A stretch of DNA of 64,000 nucleotides from Paraburkholderia bannensis NBRC 103871 (GTDB taxonomy: Bacteria > Pseudomonadota > Gammaproteobacteria > Burkholderiales > Burkholderiaceae), in assembly GCF_000685015.1 (NCBI RefSeq), contig NZ_BAYA01000007.1:227106-291105 (forward strand), written 5' to 3'. The position numbers and the translations under genes were made by a program. Below are positions 57,652 to 64,000 of the stretch, piece by piece (the first letter of the stretch is position 1; each line of letters begins with the position of its first letter). Below the pieces are notes generated by a model. The model made no database searches and had not been told where the DNA came from. It saw nothing but the letters and a program-made list of their open reading frames with translations.

Positions 57652-58419
57652 TCAGTCGATGGACGCCTTCGCGTGCGGCATCTCGCAAATTGCGTCGAGC
57701 AGCCAGTGCGGATCGTCGTGCGGCAAGTCGTGCCCCGCCCAGCCATGCACGGCATGCGGCGCGCCCCATGCTTGCGCGAGACGCGCCGAGCACACCGGAT
57801 TCACGAGCCGGTCGCTGGTCGACGACAACACGAGGGTCGGGCAGCGCGGCACGCCCGTCGCGGTGTAACGCGCAGCGGCCAGCAACTGGCGTATGGCGTT
57901 GGCGCGGCTCACCGGCGCGCTCGCGCGGATCGCACGCCAGGCGTCCAGATCGGCGGCGAGCGTGTCGCGGCGCGCGCAGGTGCGGCGATGAATGGCGGCC
58001 TCGGCAACCACGTTCCCGGCGCGCGCTTGCCAATGCCAGGCGGCGCGCAGCAGCGCGGGCCATGCAGCCGGCCGCAGGCGCTCGTAGAAGCGGCTATAGG
58101 GCCGCATGCTCGTGTTGATGAGCACGAGTTGTGCAAGCTCGTCGGGAAAGCGCTGCGCCCAGGCCGTCGCGACCATGCCGCCCAGCGACATCGCCAGCAC
58201 CTTGTACGGCGCCCGCGCGCCGAGCCGCTGTACTTCGGCGCGCACCGCGTCCACGTATTCCTCGACGGCCAGCGGCGAGCGTATGGGCGCGAGCGTGCCG
58301 TTGCCCGGCAGATCGACCGGCAGCACCTGGCCGCAACGCTCAGCGAGCAGCGGCGCGAATTCACCCCAGTGGCGCGACTCGCGCGTGAGGCCGCGCAGCA
58401 GGATCCATGGCGCACTCAT
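57652..58419 (-). CDS. Alpha/beta hydrolase
   Basis: 255 residues from ATG 58419 (4-nt ATGA overlap with the M14 peptidase). ILLRGLTRESRHWGEFAPLL (oxyanion region), nucleophile elbow VLAMSLGGMVATAWAQRFP (Ser), STSDRLVNP (acid) and AGHDLPHDDP (His) give a complete triad. Resembles BioH/proline-iminopeptidase-like esterases; substrate unknown. Probably cotranscribed with the peptidase. Confidence 0.85.
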   Translation of the reverse strand: MSAPWILLRGLTRESRHWGEFAPLLAERCGQVLPVDLPGNGTLAPIRSPLAVEEYVDAVRAEVQRLGARAPYKVLAMSLGGMVATAWAQRFPDELAQLVLINTSMRPYSRFYERLRPAAWPALLRAAWHWQARAGNVVAEAAIHRRTCARRDTLAADLDAWRAIRASAPVSRANAIRQLLAAARYTATGVPRCPTLVLSSTSDRLVNPVCSARLAQAWGAPHAVHGWAGHDLPHDDPHWLLDAICEMPHAKASID

Positions 58420-59459
58420 GAGCCGGGCGCGCGTGGGTTCTGGTACCAATGCCCGATCGCGCTTTGCAGCACCTGCTGGCGCGCGATGCCCTCAGGCAGC
58501 CAGCGCGCCGAGGAAAACGCCGCGCGGGTGAGGAAATCGAACAGGTTCGCGTGGCGACGCAGCACGCGCGCCGTGCGGTGCTGCATCACCGGGTTGAACA
58601 TGCCCTGGCGCGAGAACAACTGGCGCGGATTCTTCTTGATCCACAGCCACGAGCCCAGTTCGAGCGTGAGCGGCAGGAACACATTGTTCGCGGGCGCGCG
58701 GTCGTAAGCGCAGTCCCAGAGGTCGCCGTGCAGCAGGTATTGATGGCTCTGCGGCTCGAAGGCGTAGCCGTGATGGGGATGCGCGCGCTCGAACATGGTC
58801 TTGAGCACGTACATCTCGGGCAGGTTGCGCATGAGCTGTCGCGTGCGGGCGTAGGGGAACCAGATGCTGTCGCGCCAGCCGTAGCCCGAGTGGCAATCGA
58901 GCGCAAACGAGAGCGGCCGATGCGCGAGCTCCTCGTCGACGATCCTGAGCAGCGCGCTCGCCTCGGTCTCCATCGCCGCGCCGCGCCGCCCGCGATACCA
59001 GGGCAGCCACGAGCCGACCCGCTGCCCTCCGGCAAGGAACGGCACGCGTTCGTCGGCGTCCTGCGGGGCATTGCGCATGAGGTCGACGCCGTTCGGGTTG
59101 GCGCGGGTAGCAAGCCACATGCCGCCTGGGTTGACGATCGGCATCATCACGAGCCGCACCGATTCGAGCTGGCGCATCAGCAGTTCGTCCCAGGAGAGAC
59201 GGCCCACCAGCGCACGCATGTAATCGAGCACGAGTTGCGAGCCGATGCGTTCGAGCCCGTGAATCCCGCCGAAGAAACCGATCGCGGGCGCTGCCGGATC
59301 GCGCGAGCCCACGGACGCCACGTAAAGCGAGAACGGCCGCCCACGCACCTCGACATCGCCCGCGCTGCGAATATCGAACCAGCGTGCGCCAGCATCGAGG
59401 AGCGTTTTCAGGTCCTCGTATTCCGCGAAGCTGTCGGGTAGGAAGCTCAATGCCTGCAT
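58416..59459 (-). CDS. M14 family zinc carboxypeptidase
   Basis: 347 residues from ATG 59459. Zinc site His67-x2-Glu70 in GGIHGLERIG and His190 in LDCHSGYGW; NPNGVDLMRN matches the Asn-Arg substrate-binding pair; TLELGSW carries the likely general base. No signal peptide, so cytoplasmic. Substrates of this bacterial branch (DUF2817-like) include peptidoglycan peptides or small amides; not resolved here. Confidence 0.85.
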   Translation of the reverse strand: MQALSFLPDSFAEYEDLKTLLDAGARWFDIRSAGDVEVRGRPFSLYVASVGSRDPAAPAIGFFGGIHGLERIGSQLVLDYMRALVGRLSWDELLMRQLESVRLVMMPIVNPGGMWLATRANPNGVDLMRNAPQDADERVPFLAGGQRVGSWLPWYRGRRGAAMETEASALLRIVDEELAHRPLSFALDCHSGYGWRDSIWFPYARTRQLMRNLPEMYVLKTMFERAHPHHGYAFEPQSHQYLLHGDLWDCAYDRAPANNVFLPLTLELGSWLWIKKNPRQLFSRQGMFNPVMQHRTARVLRRHANLFDFLTRAAFSSARWLPEGIARQQVLQSAIGHWYQNPRAPGS

Positions 59460-59760
59460 GGCGGCGCGGTTCGTGGGTGTTTTGTGTCGCGTCAGCTCCA
59501 CAATATATCCGCTTCGCCGTGCATTGGGCGTGACACGTGTGCGACGTCACACAGATGTCATGCATCTGGAAGGAAAGGTGTCATCTCAACGACATTTTTC
59601 TGTCGATCCACAGGCTTCCCGCATGGCATCGATGCGTTTCAACATATGTAGTCATCTAGACGTATCGACATCTTCACTCAACCGTCACAGACGCTTCCTA
59701 GAATGGCACCGAATCAACCGTGACTCGCGGCGCCATGCCCGACTCATATGACGAATCGGA
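59460..59760. promoter_or_regulatory. Divergent promoter region of the M14 peptidase and phnC
   Basis: 301 bp. It contains ACGTCAC-acag-ATGTCAT (59544..59561), a 7-4-7 arrangement close to a PhoB box (two GTCA cores 11 bp apart), and another TGTCAT at 59579..59584. Phosphate-starvation control of phnCDE is therefore plausible. No small gene is supported. Confidence 0.4.
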
Positions 59761-60615
59761 ATGGACGCCACGATGGACGCGATACGTATAGAACGCCTCT
59801 CGAAGACCTTTAACGGGGGCGCATCCGCTGCTGGCCGCAAGGCGCTCGATGAAATCAACCTGCGCGTGGGTACGGGCGAAATGGTCGCGCTGATCGGCGC
59901 ATCGGGCTCGGGCAAGTCCACGTTGCTGCGTCATATCGCCGGTTTCGTGGCCTCCGACCCACAACCTTCGCAGATCGAAATATTGGGCCGGCCGATCCAG
60001 CAGAACGGCCGCATCGTGCGCGAAGTGCGCCGCATCCGTCGCGACATCGGCTTCGTGTTCCAGCAGTTCAATCTCGTGCATCGCCTGAGCGTCGAGACCA
60101 ACGTGCTGATCGGCGCACTCGCTCGCCTGCCACTGTGGCGCCGCCTGACCGGCCGCTTTCCGCGCAGCGAGCGCGAACTGTCGGCGGCAGCGCTCGCGGA
60201 AGTGGGCATCGGCGACAAGGCGGCGGAACGCGCAGCGAATCTCTCGGGTGGCCAGCAGCAGCGCGCCGCGCTCGCCCGCGCGCTGGTGCAACGCGCGCGC
60301 CTGATCCTCGCCGACGAACCGATCGCCTCGCTCGACCCCGAATCGTCGCGCCGTGTGATGGACATGCTGCGCATGCTCAACCGCAATCACGGCCTCACCG
60401 TGGTCGTGTCGCTGCATCAGGTCGATATCGCCATGCAGTATTGCCCGCGCACGGTTGCGTTGCGCGATGGCCGCGTGGTGTACGACGGCCCTTCCGCCGC
60501 GCTCACGCCCGCGCTTTTACAACAGCTTTACGGCAGCGCCGCGCGCGAGCTGCTCGAACCCGAAGCTGCCCACGCGGCGACGCAACGCTTCGGCGCGCAG
60601 CCGCGCGCTGCCTGA
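59761..60615 (+). CDS. phnC: Phosphonate ABC transporter ATP-binding protein PhnC
   Basis: 284 residues; ATG 59761 or 59773 both possible. Walker A GASGSGKS (46-53), Q-loop [20 protein letters not shown], signature [15 protein letters not shown], Walker [12 protein letters not shown] and switch His in [10 protein letters not shown]. The long gap between Walker A and the signature is typical of PhnC. Energises uptake with PhnD and PhnE. Confidence 0.93.
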   Translation: MDATMDAIRIERLSKTFNGGASAAGRKALDEINLRVGTGEMVALIGASGSGKSTLLRHIAGFVASDPQPSQIEILGRPIQQNGRIVREVRRIRRDIGFVFQQFNLVHRLSVETNVLIGALARLPLWRRLTGRFPRSERELSAAALAEVGIGDKAAERAANLSGGQQQRAALARALVQRARLILADEPIASLDPESSRRVMDMLRMLNRNHGLTVVVSLHQVDIAMQYCPRTVALRDGRVVYDGPSAALTPALLQQLYGSAARELLEPEAAHAATQRFGAQPRAA

Positions 60616-60682
60616 AACGCCGCATTCACCGTTACGTTCAAGCAAACGTTTTCCCTTTCCCACGAACCGGATTGCCTCTCAC

Positions 60683-61669
60683 ATGAAACTGCTCCGTTCC
60701 ATGCTGTCCTGGTGCGCCGCCGGCGCTGTTGCGTTCGCCTCGCTCGGCGCAACGGCCGCTCACGCGGAAGACCTGAACTTCGGCATCATCTCGACCGATT
60801 CGTCGGCGGTGCTCAAGCAGCGCTGGCAACCCTTTATCGACGACCTGAACCGCCAGACCGGCCTGCACATCAACGCATTCTTCGCGACCGACTATTCCGG
60901 CATCATCGAGGCGATGCGTTTCAACAAGGTGCAGATCGGCTATTTCGGCAATGCATCGGCGATGGAAGCCGTAGACCGCTCGAACGGCGAGATCTTCGCG
61001 AAAGTGCTCTACGCCAACGGCGACGCCGGCTACAAATCGGTGCTCATCACCAACGTCAACAGCCGCGTGAAGACGATCGACGACGTCTTCAAGAATCCTA
61101 AGGATCTGACGCTGGGCTGGGGCGATCCTAACTCGACCTCGGGCACGCTGATTCCGGGCTACTATCTGTTCGCGCAGCACGGCATTTCCGTGAACGCCAC
61201 GACCTTCAAGACGGTGCTGCCGTCGAGCCACGAAGCGAACCTGCTCGCTGTGGTCAACAACAAGGTCGATATCGCGACGAATAACACCATCGAACTTTCC
61301 ACGCTGCAAAAGAAGCATCCGGATCGTTTTGCGCAGGTGCGCGTGCTGTGGACGTCGCCGCTGATTGCGTCCGATCCGCTCGTGTGGCGCAAGGACTTGC
61401 CCGAAGCCACCAAGCAGAAACTGCGCGACTTCTTCTATCACTACGCCAAGACCGACCCGCGCGAGAAGGCCGTGATGGCGGCAATTACCGGCTACGCCGG
61501 CTTCGCGCCCGCCACCGACGCGCAGTTGCTGCCGATCCGCCAGGTCGCCCTGTTCCAGCAAAAGCAGAAGATCACAGCCGACACGCATCTGTCCGACGAC
61601 GACCGCAAGAGCCAGATCGCGGCGATCGACGCGAAGATCGGTGCGCTCGACGCCGCCGCCAAACAGTGA
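60683..61669 (+). CDS. phnD: Phosphonate-binding periplasmic protein PhnD
   Basis: 328 residues. Signal peptide [17 protein letters not shown]; the mature protein has [51 protein letters not shown] and [19 protein letters not shown], the PhnD binding-pocket motifs. The stop overlaps the PhnE ATG as TGATG. Confidence 0.95.
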   Translation: MKLLRSMLSWCAAGAVAFASLGATAAHAEDLNFGIISTDSSAVLKQRWQPFIDDLNRQTGLHINAFFATDYSGIIEAMRFNKVQIGYFGNASAMEAVDRSNGEIFAKVLYANGDAGYKSVLITNVNSRVKTIDDVFKNPKDLTLGWGDPNSTSGTLIPGYYLFAQHGISVNATTFKTVLPSSHEANLLAVVNNKVDIATNNTIELSTLQKKHPDRFAQVRVLWTSPLIASDPLVWRKDLPEATKQKLRDFFYHYAKTDPREKAVMAAITGYAGFAPATDAQLLPIRQVALFQQKQKITADTHLSDDDRKSQIAAIDAKIGALDAAAKQ

Positions 61670-62484
61670 TGAGCTCGATGGAATTCGAGGCAAAGACGGC
61701 GCCCACGCTCTCCGCTGCTGCTGCGCAGGGCAAACGCAGCTGGTCGTCGCTGGCGCTCTGGGCGATCGTGTTCGTACTGCTCGGCGCAGCCTGGCAGGGC
61801 GCGGACATGCGCCCGCTCGACCTGCTCGCCGATTCGTCGAACATGGGCACGTTTGCGCGCGGCTTCTTTCCGCCCGACTTCACCGAATGGCGCACCTACG
61901 CCCACGAAATGTGGGTAACGGTGGCGGTCGCGCTGTGGGGCACGGTGCTCGCGATCGTCTGTGCGGTGCCGTTCGGGCTGATGTCCGCGCACAATCTCGC
62001 GCCGGCGTGGGTGCTACATCCGGTGCGCCGCCTGATGGACGCGTGCCGTGCGATCAACGAGATGGTGTTTGCGATGCTGTTCATCGTGGCGGTGGGGCTC
62101 GGGCCGTTCGCGGGCGTGCTGGCGCTGTGGGTGCATACGACAGGCGTACTCGCGAAGCTCTTTGCCGAAGCCGTCGAAGCCATCGATCCGCGTCCCGCCG
62201 AGGGCGTGCGGGCGACAGGCGCGACTCCGCTCGATGAAATCATTTACGGCGTGCTGCCTCAGGTGATGCCGCTGTGGATCTCGTATGCGCTGTATCGCTT
62301 CGAATCGAATGTGCGATCCGCGATGGTGGTGGGCATGGTGGGCGCGGGTGGAATTGGCGTCGTGCTGTACGAGGAAATCCGCTCGTTCGATTATGCGCAG
62401 ACTTGTGCGGTGCTCATCATGGTGATTGCCGTCGTGACTGCGATCGACCTGGTTTCCGCGCGTTTGCGTGCGCGTGTGACCTGA
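61669..62484 (+). CDS. phnE: Phosphonate ABC transporter permease PhnE
   Basis: 271 residues, about six transmembrane helices. The EAA loop [20 protein letters not shown] contacts Phn[21 protein letters not shown] and [14 protein letters not shown] are PhnE hallmarks. No C-P lyase (phnG-M) genes follow, so breakdown genes must lie elsewhere or the system imports a substrate used otherwise. Confidence 0.94.
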   Translation: MSSMEFEAKTAPTLSAAAAQGKRSWSSLALWAIVFVLLGAAWQGADMRPLDLLADSSNMGTFARGFFPPDFTEWRTYAHEMWVTVAVALWGTVLAIVCAVPFGLMSAHNLAPAWVLHPVRRLMDACRAINEMVFAMLFIVAVGLGPFAGVLALWVHTTGVLAKLFAEAVEAIDPRPAEGVRATGATPLDEIIYGVLPQVMPLWISYALYRFESNVRSAMVVGMVGAGGIGVVLYEEIRSFDYAQTCAVLIMVIAVVTAIDLVSARLRARVT

Positions 62485-62699
62485 TTTTTCAAGCTGGTTC
62501 AAGCCGATTCAAGCTGGTTCACTCGCGATGCGCGAATTGCATGGCTCATGCCGTGTGGTTCGCGCATTGTCGTTTTTTGGTCAGCATCGGCTTCATTGAT
62601 GGCGGCGCCGTGCGTTCGCTGGAATAATCGGTCGCTTCCATACGCTTGTGGCCGCAGCTTTTATGTGTGCGGCTTCGTACTCCCCTTCTCTTCCTCCTG

Positions 62700-63536
62700 A
62701 TGGCAAGTTTCGTCGTCCTGCTGGTTTTGCTCTCGGCACTCATGCACGCGAGCTGGAATGCCTTCCTTCATCTTTCAGGCGACCGCGTCTGGCTGCTCGG
62801 CATGTTTTCGATTCCTTATGTGCTGGTGAGCGCTGTCGGCGTATGTGTGCTGCCGCTGCCTGCGCACGAGGCCTGGCCTTTTATCGTTGCTTCGGCGGTG
62901 CTGGAGTTTGCTTATTGTTTTACGCTGGTTCGTGCTTATCGTAGCGGAGACTTCGGGCAGATCTATCCAATCGCGCGTGGGCTCTCTCCGTTGCTCATTT
63001 CTGTGGGCGCACTGGTATTTGCACACGAACAATTGCATGCGCTTGCGGCTGCCGGGGTAATGCTCGTTTCGGTCGGCATTATGTCGCTGGCGTTTAGGCG
63101 CGGCATGCGGTTTTCTGGGGAAAGCGTGCCTTGGGCTCTCCTTACCGGCCTTTTTATCGCGGTCTATTCGCTTGTCGATGGGATCGGTGCGCGTGTCTCT
63201 GGGAATCCGCTTAGCTACATCATGTGGGTTTATCTGCTCTGGAACGTGCCGCAGTTTTTTGTGGTCTGCAAGTTGCGAGGTGGGTTTGGGCAGATGTTTA
63301 CGTCGAAGGGTAATGCGGTGCGGGGGATGATCGCTGGCGTGCTCGCGCTTTGTGCTTATTGTCTTGTTATCGAGGCGTTCAGGTTTCTGCCCATTGCTAC
63401 CGTTTCTGCGTTGCGTGAGTTGTCCTCTATTTTTGCTGTGGTTATTGGGTGGCTCTTTATGAAGGAGCATATTAACGCTCGGCGTCTGGCTGCTTGTGTG
63501 CTGGTTAGTTTTGGGGCGGTTTTGATTCGGCTTTGA
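62700..63536 (+). CDS. EamA/DMT family transporter
   Basis: 278 residues from ATG 62700 (no clear ribosome site). Ten hydrophobic helices in two EamA repeats: ALMHASWNAFLHLSG, LVRAYRSGDFGQIYPIARGL in repeat 1; LVDGIGARVSGNPLSYIMWV and ATVSALRELSSIFAVVIGWL with FMKEHINARRL in repeat 2. Likely an exporter of amino acids or metabolites. Its codons end in T far more often than in neighbouring genes, suggesting recent arrival or weak expression. Confidence 0.87.
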   Translation: MASFVVLLVLLSALMHASWNAFLHLSGDRVWLLGMFSIPYVLVSAVGVCVLPLPAHEAWPFIVASAVLEFAYCFTLVRAYRSGDFGQIYPIARGLSPLLISVGALVFAHEQLHALAAAGVMLVSVGIMSLAFRRGMRFSGESVPWALLTGLFIAVYSLVDGIGARVSGNPLSYIMWVYLLWNVPQFFVVCKLRGGFGQMFTSKGNAVRGMIAGVLALCAYCLVIEAFRFLPIATVSALRELSSIFAVVIGWLFMKEHINARRLAACVLVSFGAVLIRL

Positions 63537-64000
63537 TTCGGGTTTGCTTTGCTGGGTTTTCTTTGCTGGATTTTTCTTGGCATTTCCTTGAGTTCGTGTC
63601 GGTCTATTAGCGTTGCCCCTGTGCGGGGCGGCACCTACTTTCTTTGCGGCGGCAAAGAAAGTAGGCAAAGAAAGCCGCTCACACCGCCAGTGTGACGCAG
63701 TTCACCACTCGCCCACCAGGGGAGTGGTGACTGGGCATTGCTCGCATCACGACCCGTATAACGGATAGGCGGCACCCGCACATCCGGGGGCGCAAGCGCC
63801 CCGTTGGGCATAACAAAAACCCTTGGTTTGCAGGCATTTTCGCTCTCGCTGAGGCGATCAGAACCATCGGTTTCCCATGCAGACCCTTCCGTTGCGAGCG
63901 CAGCGAGCAACGGGATGTGCGGGCGTCACCACTCTGTTGTACGGCGCGAGAAGCGAGCGCTGCCCAGTCACCACTCCGATCATGAGCGCGTGGTGGACTG
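63537..64000. repeat. Intergenic repeat element (Burkholderiaceae type)
   Basis: 464 bp with no credible gene. CCTACTTTCTTTG-cggcgg-CAAAGAAAGTAGG (63634..63665) is a perfect 13-bp palindrome, and GGAGTGGTGACTGGGCA (63721..63737) recurs inverted at 63961..63977. The CTACTTTCTTTGC..CAAAGAAAGTAG core resembles a sequence I recall as repeated many times between genes in Paraburkholderia and Burkholderia genomes. The element continues past the window edge. Confidence 0.6.

Overview
The window is GC-rich DNA from a Burkholderiaceae chromosome. Paraburkholderia, Caballeronia or Burkholderia is the best fit, from the ceoR-llpE-ceoAB-opcM type efflux locus, flhDC, a DUF4148 protein, and a long intergenic repeat of the kind seen in this group (family knowledge, not searched). 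About half is a temperate siphophage prophage that enters from the left edge and ends near 33.3 kb. The rest is ordinary chromosome.

Prophage, minus strand, 1-17.4 kb. Read right to left, an early operon starts at a cro-like gene (18.65 kb). It passes a CII-type regulator, two small winged-helix genes, a lambda-O-like replication gene carrying its own iteron origin (16.0-16.1 kb), DUF1064 and DUF1364 nucleases, two nucleotide-pool genes, a NinX fusion and a Q-like candidate, and ends at a terminator (9.88-9.92 kb). The late operon follows: HNH endonuclease, P27-type small terminase, large terminase, HK97-type portal, S49 protease, capsid, head-tail connectors, tail tube, and the G/GT tail chaperones with a programmed -1 frameshift. 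Tape measure, tail tip and lysis genes must lie beyond the left edge.

Immunity and rightward early region, 17.6-32.3 kb. A LexA-like repressor (18.7 kb) faces the cro-like gene and is followed by a secreted accessory protein and a terminator. A repressor-type operator occurs at the cro promoter and again at a strong promoter at 20.35 kb. That promoter makes a transcript beginning with a long stem-loop and running through small membrane proteins, a UVR-motif protein, DUF5131, ASCH, a cytosine methyltransferase overprinted by a second conserved-looking gene, a MazG-like fusion and an Ea22-like protein, to xis and int. Several cassettes are bracketed by short direct repeats covering stop/start junctions. 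Beyond int lies a TIR/deoxyribosyltransferase-like accessory gene (possible defence). The prophage abuts the first ~150 codons of a response-regulator gene, which it appears to have cut in two.

Chromosome, 33.8-64 kb. Two MFS transporters; DoxX; an XRE/MmyB regulator; flhDC behind a long AT-rich leader; mntH; an SfnB/DszC-like flavoprotein; a complete RND efflux operon with divergent LysR regulator; a DUF4148 secreted protein with a 23-codon ORF; a cation diffusion facilitator overlapping selD; a YadA-like trimeric autotransporter; an alpha/beta hydrolase overlapping an M14 peptidase; phnCDE phosphonate uptake; an EamA-type exporter; and an intergenic repeat element at the right edge.
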